Positions 34,199 through 42,279 of a stretch of 46,853 nt of DNA are shown here, in pieces. The stretch spans positions 1 through 46,853 of the forward strand of contig JACQTK010000145.1 of the NCBI GenBank assembly GCA_016210845.1. The letters are read 5' to 3'. Below the pieces are notes generated by a model. That model searched no databases. It had not been told where the DNA came from and saw only the letters and a list, made by a program, of their open reading frames with translations. A program made the position numbers and the translations under genes. How positions within the stretch are numbered: position 1 is the first letter of the stretch; the number at the start of each line of letters is the position of its first letter. Origin of the DNA: Acidobacteriota bacterium (GTDB taxonomy: Bacteria; Acidobacteriota; Vicinamibacteria; Vicinamibacterales; UBA2999).

Positions 34199-35542
34199 TC
34201 ACACCATATACGCGATGTCGGAGGCGCGCGTCGGGTAGGCGAAGATCGTCTGCTTCAATTCGCCGGCCGTCATACCGCTGCACATGGCCACCGAGAAGAC
34301 ATTGACGAGCTCGTCGCTGTTCGGCCCGAGCAGATGCGCGCCCAGAATACGGCCGCTGCCTTCCTCCACCAGCACCTTGTGGGCCGACCACCGCTCGCCC
34401 AGCCGCCGTGACGAGAACCACGCATCGGTCCGGGCGAAGTGTGTCTCGAAGCGGAGGCCTTTGTCGCGGGCGTCAGCTTCCTGCAGACCCACGTAGGCGA
34501 GCGGCGGCAGCGTGAACACCACGCTGGGGATGGCCGGATACTCGACGGCCTGCCTGTTGCCGTCCAGCAGGTTGGCCGCGACGATGCGCCCCTCGAAGCC
34601 GGCGACGGGCGTGAGCATCGGTCCGCTGTCGGCCGCGTCGCCCGCGGCGTAGACGGCGGGGTTCGAGACGCTTTGCAGATACTGGTTCACCTTGATGCCC
34701 CGCGTGGTGCGTTCGACGCCGCCCTTCTCCAGATCCAGGTCGTCGATCTCGGGCACGCGTCCGGCCCCGTGCACCACCATGTCCGCGTCGAAGGTGCGGC
34801 GGCCCTGTGGACCGTCGGCGCTCACGACGAGACGATCCGCGACGCGTTCCACGCCCTGCACTTTCGTCTGAAGGTGCAGCTCGATGCCCAGTTCCCTCGT
34901 GCCCTCCACGAGCACCGACACCAGATCGGGATCGAACCCTGCCAGCGGGCGATCGAGCATCTCGATCATCGTCACCTGCGCGCCCGCGATGGCGCACACA
35001 TGGGCGAACTCGAACGAGATGAAGCCGCTGCCCAGGAACACGATCCGGCGCGGCAGCTCCTCCAGCTCGAGGAACCGATCGCTCGTCGTGAGCAGCTCCT
35101 CGCCTGGAATCCGCAGCCTGACGGGCATGGCGCCGGTCGCGATGTGAATGTGGCGCCCCTCGATCACCCGGCCGTCCACGCCAATCGACTGCCGGTCGAC
35201 GAAGCGGGCGCGGCCGTGCAGCGTGTCGATGCCCGCCTTGGCAAGGCCCTTCTCCGACCGCTCCGCGACCGGATCCGTGAACGTGCGTTCGAACCTGACG
35301 AGATCCGCCCAGCGCAGGGCGGCGCCGTCCGCGCCAACGCCCCTGCCTGCCAGCCGCCGGGCCGCGTGGATCGCGTCGGCCGCGCCGACCAGCACTTTCT
35401 TCGGATCGCACCCCCGCTGCGCGCACGTCCCGCCGTACGGCCTGGAGTCGACGATGGCCACCTTCCATCCGGCGGAACGGCACTTCCGCGCGACGCCAGA
35501 GCCGGCAGAGCCGGTGCCAATAACGATGAGATCGAATGTCAT
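34199..35542 (-). CDS. FAD-dependent pyridine nucleotide-disulfide oxidoreductase
   Basis: The 447-residue flavoenzyme belongs to the glutathione/mercuric reductase and lipoamide dehydrogenase superfamily. It has the FAD-binding GTGSAGSG, the redox pair C40/C45 (GGTCAQRGC), the NAD(P)-binding GSGFISFEFAHV and the second FAD motif VYAAGDAAD. The C-terminal HPTxxE that supplies the catalytic His-Glu is replaced by YPTRASD, so a classical disulfide substrate is less certain. ATG 35542 starts right at the Rossmann strand and has AGGAG upstream; ATG 35551 is possible. It follows the EgtB-like gene by about 100 bp on the same strand. Confidence 0.88.
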   Translation of the reverse strand: MTFDLIVIGTGSAGSGVARKCRSAGWKVAIVDSRPYGGTCAQRGCDPKKVLVGAADAIHAARRLAGRGVGADGAALRWADLVRFERTFTDPVAERSEKGLAKAGIDTLHGRARFVDRQSIGVDGRVIEGRHIHIATGAMPVRLRIPGEELLTTSDRFLELEELPRRIVFLGSGFISFEFAHVCAIAGAQVTMIEMLDRPLAGFDPDLVSVLVEGTRELGIELHLQTKVQGVERVADRLVVSADGPQGRRTFDADMVVHGAGRVPEIDDLDLEKGGVERTTRGIKVNQYLQSVSNPAVYAAGDAADSGPMLTPVAGFEGRIVAANLLDGNRQAVEYPAIPSVVFTLPPLAYVGLQEADARDKGLRFETHFARTDAWFSSRRLGERWSAHKVLVEEGSGRILGAHLLGPNSDELVNVFSVAMCSGMTAGELKQTIFAYPTRASDIAYMV

Positions 35543-35642
35543 GTCCTTCATTCTCCTCGCGTCGAACGCCGTGTCGATCGGCTGTCGTGTGGGTTGCCTC
35601 ACAGGGCCAGTCACAATGCGTCAGGTGATGAGCCGGTGCAGG

Positions 35643-36929
35643 TCATCGCGCTGCCGTACGGAAACCGGCGACGATATTGCGCCGGTGGCGCTTGTAGAAG
35701 TTCCGGAACGTCGTCCGGATCAGGCGTGACCGCGTCATCCAGCCGCCGCCTCGCAGCACTTTCTTCTCGCCGAAGTACGGCTGCGAATACTCCGCGTAGG
35801 GATCGCAGGCGAACCCGGGATAGGGGTGGAAGGTGTCCTCGACCCACTCCCAGACGTTGCCGATCATCTGGCGGCAGCCAACCGGGCTGTCGCCCTCCGG
35901 CAGCGCGCGCACGTCGATGGTGGCGCCCGCGCGAAAATCCAGACTGGCGCGTTCGGGGCTGGGCGCTTCGTCGCCCCAGGGAAAGCGGCGCTTGCGTCCC
36001 GTCGTGAAGTCGTACGTGGCGGCCATCTCCCACTCCGCCTCGGTGGGGAGCCGCCGCCCCGCCCACCGGCAGAAGGCGTCGGCTTCGTACCAGTTCACGT
36101 GAACGACCGGATGCCACGGCTCCAGGGGCAGCACCGCATCGAACTGTCGGGTGTGCCAGCGCCCCGCGCCATCGCGGATCCAGAACAGCGGGTGCCCGGC
36201 CCCTTCGCGCCGCCGCCAGTCCCATCCGCGGCGACTCCAGCACTCGCGACGATGGTAGCCTCCGTCATCGACGAAGGCCCGGAATTCCGCGTTCGTGACG
36301 GGAGCGGCCGAGAGGCGAAAGGGTTTCACCTCGATGGGATGCGCCCACTTCTCGTTGTCGAAGACGAACGGCTCGCGAGGATCGGCGCCCAGCCGGAACA
36401 TGCCGCCGGGGACGTGCACGTCGTACGGGCGGTGCGCGACGTCCACCTCCGGGGCGCCCCACACCGGATCGAACCGGCTCAACCCTGGCCGGCGATAGCC
36501 ATGTGTCTGGACGATCGTCGTCAAGGTCTCGGTGTGCATGTCCTCGTGGCACGCAGCCAGGGTGTAGAAGTAGGCTTCCTCGGCGGAAGGCGTTCGCGAA
36601 TCGAGCCGCGCCATGCATCGCCGCAGGACCTCGGCGATGTAGGCCAGCGTCCCCTCACGGGATGGAAACGCATGATCCCAGCGCCGCTTGTACGAGACAT
36701 GGAAGGCATCGTAGATGCCGTCGGAGCCCGGGAGAAGCGATTCGGCTCCGTCCAGGCCTCGCAGGATCCAGTACTCCTGGAACCATCCGACGTGGCCGAC
36801 CTCCCAGATAGGGGGCTCGACGAAGTGGCCGCGGCGGCCGAGCAGCTGGTCATCGGTCAGCCCCTCCAGCAGCTCGAGCTCGACAGAGCGCGCGTCGAGC
36901 AGCGCATCGATCAGAAGACCCGTTGTCAT
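35643..36929 (-). CDS. EgtB-like sulfoxide synthase (DinB plus FGE-sulfatase domains)
   Basis: The 428-residue protein has an N-terminal DinB-like helical domain and a C-terminal FGE-sulfatase domain ([49 protein letters not shown]). The iron ligands of EgtB are present as H46 (GHVGWF), H128 and H132 (HEDMH). In ergothioneine synthesis EgtB joins a thiol to trimethylhistidine with O2. No EgtD, EgtC or EgtE gene is in the window, so the substrate could be ergothioneine, ovothiol or selenoneine type (the SenA homologue is also an EgtB relative). ATG 36929 has a perfect GGAGG eight bases upstream. Confidence 0.85.
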   Translation of the reverse strand: MTTGLLIDALLDARSVELELLEGLTDDQLLGRRGHFVEPPIWEVGHVGWFQEYWILRGLDGAESLLPGSDGIYDAFHVSYKRRWDHAFPSREGTLAYIAEVLRRCMARLDSRTPSAEEAYFYTLAACHEDMHTETLTTIVQTHGYRRPGLSRFDPVWGAPEVDVAHRPYDVHVPGGMFRLGADPREPFVFDNEKWAHPIEVKPFRLSAAPVTNAEFRAFVDDGGYHRRECWSRRGWDWRRREGAGHPLFWIRDGAGRWHTRQFDAVLPLEPWHPVVHVNWYEADAFCRWAGRRLPTEAEWEMAATYDFTTGRKRRFPWGDEAPSPERASLDFRAGATIDVRALPEGDSPVGCRQMIGNVWEWVEDTFHPYPGFACDPYAEYSQPYFGEKKVLRGGGWMTRSRLIRTTFRNFYKRHRRNIVAGFRTAAR

Positions 36930-36979
36930 CGTTCGATCCTCCATCATTATCATCAAGCTCGTCGCCTGGGGCTGGGCAC

Positions 36980-37009
36980 TTGACTTTCCACTCGGGTGGA
37001 CAGCCTACA

Positions 37010-37011
<2 letters not shown>
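36980..37011 (+). promoter_or_regulatory. MerR-type promoter in front of the decayed metal operon
   Basis: TTGACT (36980-36985) is followed by a 19-base spacer holding the dyad TTCCACTCGGGTGGA and then CTACACT as minus 10. The long spacer with a central dyad is diagnostic of MerR-family promoters. It is almost identical to the promoters at 46072-46102 and 46107-46137. Confidence 0.75.
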
Positions 37012-37807
<796 letters not shown>

Positions 37808-37811
<4 letters not shown>

Positions 37812-37926
37812 CGAGCGCCTGGACCGTGCGCCTCGCGAGTCTCGCGTTCGTCGGCGCAATCGTGACGGCCGGCGATGTCGCGGGACAGCGGCCACGGGGC
37901 ATCACGATTTCGGTCCCGGGCATTCG
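37808..37926 (+). pseudogene. Fragment of a secreted HMA-like protein
   Basis: The GTG at 37808 overlaps the preceding stop as GTGA, just as the intact gene overlaps the intact ATPase gene. The codons read LASLAFVGAIVTAGDVAGQ, then [10 protein letters not shown], matching the signal peptide and first strand of 41971-42279. Similarity ends where the CMYG motif should be. Confidence 0.75.
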
Positions 37927-37939
37927 CTGGCCGGTGCCG

Positions 37940-38177
37940 GCCACGCCCGGCAGCCGACCTGCCCGTCACATGGGGCTCGCGTGGAGGGCCGGACGGGGCC
38001 GGACTCCTCTACGTCACCGACGCGGACAACGGCGTCGTGGAGCGGTACGGCACCGACGGCACGCTGGAGTCGCGGTGGAGCGGATTCACGCGGCCCGTGG
38101 CCGTGGCGCCCACCGATGGCCTCGTCTACGTCGGTGACTTCTATGACACAGGGATTCGCCGGGTGCAATGCGAGTAG
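37940..38177 (+). pseudogene. Fragment of an NHL-repeat protein
   Basis: In a different frame, LLYVTDADNGVVERYGTDG and GLVYVGDFYDTGIRRVQCE match the NHL blades and C-terminus of the protein at 41447-41974 (there TVYASDFYETDIRQLRCDS). The N-terminal membrane anchor and middle blades are missing. It is the last piece of the decayed operon. Confidence 0.7.
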
Positions 38178-38199
38178 CGCCCGATGCCCGCGAGTGTGG

Positions 38200-38697
38200 C
38201 TACGTCGGGCGTGTGGGGCGATGGCCGAGGACCTGCGTTGCGAGGCGAATGGTGTCCGCCGTGTGGCTCGGCTCATGCTCTTCGATGAGACCGCACACGC
38301 AGCCGTCGCGCGGCCCGGCCACGACTGCCTGGGCCCGAAGCGCCGCGAGCTCGTTCCTGAAATCCCCGAGAGCCCGGATGTGCTCATCCAGTTGTCGCAG
38401 CTTGTCCTCGACGACGCGGAGAACATGCGCACACGGCGTCACACCCTGCCGCCGCAGCGCGAGGACATCGCGGATTTCCTGGAGCGACAGCCCGACCGTC
38501 TTGGCTTTGAGGATGAAACGGAGGCGATCGCGGTCCGCCGGACCGTAGACGCGGTAGCCGGCCGACGTGCGCCCGGAGGCGGCCAGCAGGCCGATGCGCT
38601 CGTAGTACCGGATCGTGCGAGGGTTGAGACCGAACTCCGCCGCCAGTTCGCCCACGTGTGCCGCGGAGCGGGTTACTCGCGATGGGGATTTCGCCAT
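38200..38697 (-). CDS. MerR-family heavy-metal-responsive regulator
   Basis: The 165-residue protein has a MerR winged helix (VGELAAEFGLNPRTIRYYERIGLL, then AGYRVYGPADRDRLRFI) and a dimerisation helix. Possible metal ligands are C89 (GVTPCAHV), C133 and C135 (DGCVCGLIEEHE). The cysteine expected 35 residues after C89 is absent, so specificity may differ from MerR itself, perhaps Zn, Cd or Cu type. ATG 38697 was chosen; an upstream TTG at 38718 would add seven residues. It is downstream of the HMA selenoprotein on the same strand and convergent with the decayed operon. Confidence 0.88.
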   Translation of the reverse strand: MAKSPSRVTRSAAHVGELAAEFGLNPRTIRYYERIGLLAASGRTSAGYRVYGPADRDRLRFILKAKTVGLSLQEIRDVLALRRQGVTPCAHVLRVVEDKLRQLDEHIRALGDFRNELAALRAQAVVAGPRDGCVCGLIEEHEPSHTADTIRLATQVLGHRPTRPT

Positions 38698-38714
38698 GGC
38701 ATCAGGATAACGCC

Positions 38715-38810
38715 TCAATGCTGGTGCTGGATGAGCGCCGCCGTCCAGGCGGGAAACGCGCGGAGGAGGATCGCCACCAGCACGCCCGCCGACTCACTCG
38801 TTGGCGACAT
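38715..38810 (-). CDS. Possible 31-residue membrane peptide with HQH end
   Basis: An ATG at 38810 opens a 31-codon frame overlapping the end of the HMA selenoprotein gene by 17 bp. It consists of a polar start, one hydrophobic helix (AGVLVAILLRAFPAWTAALI) and the C-terminus QHQH. Third positions are G/C-rich. The ribosome site is weak (AAGG three bases before the ATG). It may be a genuine small membrane peptide of the metal operon, the tail of a lost membrane protein, or chance. Confidence 0.3.
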   Translation of the reverse strand: MSPTSESAGVLVAILLRAFPAWTAALIQHQH

Positions 38811-39144
38811 GGGCCTTGAAGCCGATTTCCTGCACCGCCTCGACGAGAGCATCCGCGCTGACGAGCCCGGGGCGGTACCTGACGACGGCCTGCGGGGGCT
38901 GGAACGACACCTCCGCGGCGGTGACGCCGTCGACATCCAACAGGGCCTGGCGCACGGCCAGGGGACACCCGCCTCAGGTCATTCCCTGGACCGCCAGCGT
39001 GACCGTGTCGGTCTCGCCGGGCACGTCATGGCTGGCCGGGGCGCCTGGGCGCGCGGCGTTTGAACCGCACCCGCCAAGGGCAAGCGCAGCCGCGATGGCG
39101 AGCGCCACAAGTGCGGGCCTCCTTTCGATCCACATCGCCTTCAT
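38794..39144 (-). CDS. MerP/HMA-like metal-binding lipoprotein, candidate selenoprotein (U57)
   Basis: The frame codes 116 residues if the TGA at 38974-38976 is read as selenocysteine. A signal peptide ends in a lipobox (LALGGC). The HMA domain follows: TLAVQGMT-U57-GGC60-PLAVRQAL, then VDGVTAAEVSFQPPQAVVRY, AVQEIGFKAHV and stop. The first Cys of the metal-binding CxxC is exactly the position of the TGA. In-frame homology continues for 60 residues beyond it. A perfect hairpin with G and U in its loop sits 11-28 bases after the TGA. The ATG overlaps the merR stop (ATGA), so metal-controlled expression is likely. It probably captures soft ions in the periplasm. A one-base or point-mutation pseudogene is the alternative. 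Confidence 0.82.
38946..38962 (-). promoter_or_regulatory. Candidate bacterial SECIS hairpin of the HMA selenoprotein
   Basis: Reading the mRNA, the stem CCTGGC and GCCAGG closes the loop CGTGC. The loop starts 18 bases after the TGA and has G and U at its tip. This fits the known rules for bacterial SECIS elements (loop about 16-37 bases after UGA, G among the first two loop bases). Confidence 0.7.
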
Positions 39145-39596
39145 CTCTCTTTCGTCGTGAGCGTCTCGATGACCGGGCACTCCGGTTCCGGGCGCGACCG
39201 CGGCGGGCGTCCGTCCGCCAGCGTACGTTCGCACCCTTCGAGGAAGCCCGACAGCGTGGCGCGAAACGCCTCGAGCTCCGTCATTCTGGCGTGGAGCTCG
39301 TCGAGCTTCGCGCGCAGCAGGTCGCGCACCTGACGGCAGCGGGTCAGGCCGCCACGGTCCTGATAGGTCACCAGGTCGCGAATCTCCTGCAACGTGAGGC
39401 CGAGCGCCTGCGCCTGCTTGATGAAGCGCAGCCGCTCGAGCGCTGCCGACGTGTAGCGGCGGAAGCCGCCGCTCGTACGTGGCGCCTGCGGCAGCAGGCG
39501 CAGGCGCTCGTAGTACCGCACCGTGTCCGGCGTCACGCCGCTTCGGGCCGCGACCTCGCCAATCTGATACGTCTCGTCCGCTGCTGACGACCGCAT
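39141..39596 (-). CDS. MerR-family regulator with mercury-type cysteine spacing
   Basis: The 151-residue protein has the MerR DNA-binding domain (YQIGEVAARSGVTPDTVRYYE, GGFRRYTSAALERLRFI) and a long dimerisation helix. Its cysteines are C87 (LTRCRQV), C122 (LEGCERT) and C140 (EPECPVIE). The 35-residue spacing of C87 and C122 equals C82/C117 of Tn501 MerR and the PbrR pair. The third Cys is 18 rather than 9 residues further. AGAGGT precedes the ATG. It lies between the CopZ remnant and the HMA selenoprotein gene in one unit, with a MerR-type promoter at 39831-39861 that it probably controls. Confidence 0.92.
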   Translation of the reverse strand: MRSSAADETYQIGEVAARSGVTPDTVRYYERLRLLPQAPRTSGGFRRYTSAALERLRFIKQAQALGLTLQEIRDLVTYQDRGGLTRCRQVRDLLRAKLDELHARMTELEAFRATLSGFLEGCERTLADGRPPRSRPEPECPVIETLTTKER

Positions 39597-39601
39597 GGTG
39601 C

Positions 39602-39823
39602 TTACCTCTTGGCCTGCGAGAGCGGCACGTTCGAAGCAAAACCGTAGGCCACCATTGTCCGCGCGCGCTTGACCGCTGCGGCGATGTCGCCCAGGCAGCA
39701 TACGCCACGGGGAGCCGTGAGGAGATCGACCGCCTGTCCCGTCGTCGCGCTCACGGGGCACACGCCGACGCGGCAGGAGACCGATCCAGGTGCCGAACAG
39801 CGCGACGATCCGCCGGCGTCCAC
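39602..39823 (-). pseudogene. CopZ-like copper chaperone with internal deletion
   Basis: The 73-codon frame keeps the two ends of the CopZ (zinc-finger plus [2Fe-2S] BFD-like) family. The N-terminal CSAPGSVSCRVGVCPVSATTGQAVDLLTA is split between CSAPG and the CPVS-x3-G motif, and the C-terminal part is PRGVCCLGDIAAAVKRA. The roughly 100-residue middle with the remaining cysteines is missing and the join is in frame. It might still make a small Cys-rich peptide. The GTG at 39823 lies about where transcription from the MerR-type promoter should begin, so the message would be leaderless. Confidence 0.6.
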
Positions 39824-39830
39824 GAGGGGA

Positions 39831-39861
39831 GTATCCGCCCTGGAGTGCGCTCCAGAGTCAA
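39831..39861 (-). promoter_or_regulatory. ZntR/MerR-type promoter for the merR-HMA operon
   Basis: On the minus strand TTGACT (39856-39861) is followed by the dyad CTGGAG-CGCA-CTCCAG (39840-39855). GGATAC (39831-39836) then acts as minus 10, giving a 19-base spacer. The dyad strongly resembles the one I remember from the E. coli zntA promoter. It differs from the operator of the ATPase operon, so the two MerR proteins may each have their own site. Confidence 0.75.
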
Positions 39862-40083
39862 GCGTTTTGTCGGACGCCTCAGATGTCGGACCGCTTCCGG
39901 CGACCCGCGCCGCGCCGCAGCCATTCGCGGGGCGTGAGCGTGGGGACGGAGACCTTGCCGGCGAAATGCTTCGCAGTCCGCAGCAGTCATCGATGACGAA
40001 CAGGGCCCTTCCCCCAGATGGTCCGCAGCAGTCCCCGGCCCATGCCGTAGCTGCCATACGTCCGAGCTCTTCCAGGACCTGCG

Positions 40084-41124
40084 CTACCCCAGGGGCTTGA
40101 GCGCCACGGTCCATGAGAGCGGCACCCGCTGCGGCGGATCGCAGACCTCCGGGGTGCATGCCTGATACTCGAGCACCCCTTGGAGTGACATCGTCGCACC
40201 AGGCTTCTGCGCGAGCTGTCGCGTCTCGTTGTTGACGACAACAGCGACGTCCTGGATAAGCCGGAACGGCTGTGCGTACGCCGGCAGGCGCTCGTTCCCC
40301 GGCGCCTGGAACTCGGCGCTCGGCGGGTGGCTCAGGGGATAGATTCTCAGGTTCCCCGTCGATTCCAGGTCGAGGGCGACGACGCGATAGCGATGCTGGC
40401 CGGGAGCGATGACACGCATGCCGGGCCCGGGCGTGATGTCGAGCACAATCGAGAAGCGGTGGCCGGGCGCCACGGTCTCATCCGTGAGAAACGCCGCGAT
40501 CTCCGCTTGCGGCGTGGCGCGGCGGATGGGGTTCCCCATGCCCGACACGGGCTGCCCGATCTTCAACGCGATGCTCGCCGCGGTATTGCGATACTGGTAC
40601 TCCTCCTCGAAGTACCGCGCGAGGACACGGCCCTCACGGTTCAGGATGAACGTGCCAGGGTGCGGGATCCCATAGTTCTGATGGCCCGGCGCATACTGGC
40701 GGTTGAGGATCCCGTACCGTTCGACGATGCTGTGGTCCGCGTCCGAGAGAATCGGGAACTCGATCGCTCGCTCGTCGGCGAATCTCCTGATCGTCGCCGG
40801 AGGGTCGTACGTCACCGAGGCGATCCCCAGGCCCAGCTTCTGCAGCTCCCCGTACCGTGCTTGCAGCTCCACGAGCTGCGCTTTGCAGAACGGTCACCAG
40901 TCGGCCGAACGGTTGAAGAAGAGCATGGCTCCGTTCGGCCCCATGACCGACTGGAGCGACTGGGTGCGGCCGAACTGGTCGACAGCCGAGAAGTCGGGCA
41001 CGATCTCGCCGACCTGCGGTCCGATCCGCTCGACGTCGACCGGCTGCGCCGGCGGCGGCGCCTGAGCCGCCGTGCTCATCGTGATCGCCGCGGCCAGGAG
41101 CACTCCAAAGGCAGCACGTGTCAT
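40084..41124 (-). CDS. Secreted thioredoxin-like plus DsbD-alpha-like protein, candidate selenoprotein (U77)
   Basis: The frame codes 346 residues if the TGA at 40894-40896 is selenocysteine. A signal peptide (to about AAQA) is followed by a redoxin domain: GEIVPDFSAVDQFGR, MLFFNRSADW-U77-PFC80-KAQLVELQ, SVTYDPPATIRRFA and HPGTFILNREGRVLARYF. The TGA takes the place of the nucleophilic Cys of the CxxC site. The C-terminal 140 residues resemble the DsbD alpha domain, including its Cys pair (EYQACTPEVCDPPQRVPLSW). A perfect 7-bp hairpin follows the TGA. GGGGGGAG precedes the ATG. It probably passes electrons from the CcdA-like protein to oxidised envelope thiols. A nonsense mutation is the alternative. 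Confidence 0.85.
40863..40879 (-). promoter_or_regulatory. Candidate bacterial SECIS hairpin of the redoxin selenoprotein
   Basis: Reading the mRNA, GCAGCTC and GAGCTGC form a perfect 7-bp stem around the triloop GTG. The loop lies 22-24 bases after the TGA. G is first and U second in the loop, as in known bacterial SECIS elements. Confidence 0.75.
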
Positions 41125-41446
41125 ACGCTCCCCCCCCTTGACGGTGTTCGACGGTCTTCTCCTGCTTCGATCCTCACCGCTCGGCTTCGAGACTGTCCGC
41201 CGACCGGAGGACCTCCTCACGTGATATTAAACGCGCCGGGCGCGGTTTTTATTCCGCCGCCCGTAGAGAACAGTGCCTGGTTGTCGTACTCACGGTGCAG
41301 GCGCGCCGGCGTGGTTGCCCGTCGCCGAACATGACTCACGGTCACGGAGCATGCCCCTCGCGACGCAGGTGCGTGGCCGCCGTCCCGCGCGACCGACATA
41401 ACGTCATCGGCACCTGCGCCCAGATGACGCGAGGGGCGCCTCCGCG
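41125..41446. other. Intergenic region with an interrupted dyad
   Basis: No gene was recognised. GCCCCTCGCG (41353-41362) pairs with CGCGAGGGGC (41428-41437), and GCAGGTG (41365-41371) pairs with CACCTGC (41411-41417). A large interrupted hairpin could therefore form just after the NHL gene and end its operon. Nearer the redoxin gene, GGAGGTCCTCC and an AT-rich TTTAATATCAC (minus strand, about 41218-41230) may belong to a promoter. Confidence 0.45.
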
Positions 41447-41974
41447 TCACGAGTCGCAGCGTAGCTGTCGGATGTCCGTCTCATAGAAATCGCTGGCGTA
41501 GACGGTGCCATCGTCGGCGACCGCTATTCCCGCGGCATACCGAAGCGCTGGATCCTCGGGATCCCAGAGCGCCAGCAGCTGGCCGTTCGATGTGAACATC
41601 TGGATGCGACCGTTGAACGCATCGGCGACAAAGATGGAGCCGGCGGCGTCCACGGCCACCTCCTTGGCGAGGCGAAACCATCCCGGCCATCCGCCGCCAA
41701 CTCCGAACCCGATGCCGCCCCATTGCCGGAGGTATTCGCCGTCGGGCGTAAAGACCTGCACGCGATGATTGAACGCGTCGGCGACCACCACCTCACCCTG
41801 TACGCTGATCGCGAGGCCGGTCGGGTACTGAAAGCGCCCGCTGGTGCGCCCCTGGTCGCCCCATTCGAGCAGGAACCGCCCGTCTCGATCGAACTTCTGG
41901 ATCCGGTAGGCCGTCGCGTAGATCAGGACGAGGACGGCGATGGTGCGAATAGCCGCCGTGTACAGTCTCTTCAC
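41447..41974 (-). CDS. Membrane-anchored NHL-repeat protein
   Basis: The 175-residue protein starts with a single membrane helix (AAIRTIAVLVLIYATAY) and continues with NHL blades, each of the form DRDGRFLLEWG or TPDGEYLRQWG followed by GLAISVQGEVVVADAFNHRVQVF. The C-terminus is DIRQLRCDS. The GTG start overlaps the stop of the HMA-like gene (GTGA). It is the last gene of the metal operon. NHL propellers mediate binding, and its partner may be the HMA protein or the ATPase. The same gene order survives in the decayed copy. Confidence 0.82.
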   Translation of the reverse strand: MKRLYTAAIRTIAVLVLIYATAYRIQKFDRDGRFLLEWGDQGRTSGRFQYPTGLAISVQGEVVVADAFNHRVQVFTPDGEYLRQWGGIGFGVGGGWPGWFRLAKEVAVDAAGSIFVADAFNGRIQMFTSNGQLLALWDPEDPALRYAAGIAVADDGTVYASDFYETDIRQLRCDS

Positions 41975-42279
41975 AGCGAGATCGAGTACGTGTACGGATA
42001 TTCCGCCCGATCGATGGCACCGTCGAGCTGCTGGCGCGCCAGCGACGCTCCGGGCCTGACGGTGATTCGGATCTCCTCGGCATCCCACCGCAGGTCGATC
42101 CGCTCGATCTCCGGGATCTCGGCGAGCCGTTTTTCGATGCCGTACATGCAATAGGGCCCTGGAATCCCGGGGACGGAAATGGTGATGCCTTGTTGTCGCT
42201 GGCTCGCGAGATCGCCGGCCGTCACGATCGCCAACCCACCGGCGAGCGCGAGAGTGGCGAGCCGTGTGGCCGACCTCAT
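41971..42279 (-). CDS. Secreted HMA-like protein with a single cysteine
   Basis: The 102-residue protein has a signal peptide (to about DLASQ) and one ferredoxin-like HMA fold: [33 protein letters not shown], which I split here at CMYG, then [11 protein letters not shown]. The metal loop has only one Cys (PYCMYG) where MerP has CxxC. It may receive an ion from the ATPase or act with another thiol or selenol protein. The ATG overlaps the ATPase stop by 4 bp (ATGA). Confidence 0.8.
   Translation of the reverse strand: MRSATRLATLALAGGLAIVTAGDLASQRQQGITISVPGIPGPYCMYGIEKRLAEIPEIERIDLRWDAEEIRITVRPGASLARQQLDGAIDRAEYPYTYSISL

Noticed and set aside
41971-42279. A third selenoprotein in the operon
   Set aside because: The metal loop carries an ordinary TGC codon and the only TGA is the natural stop that overlaps the next start.
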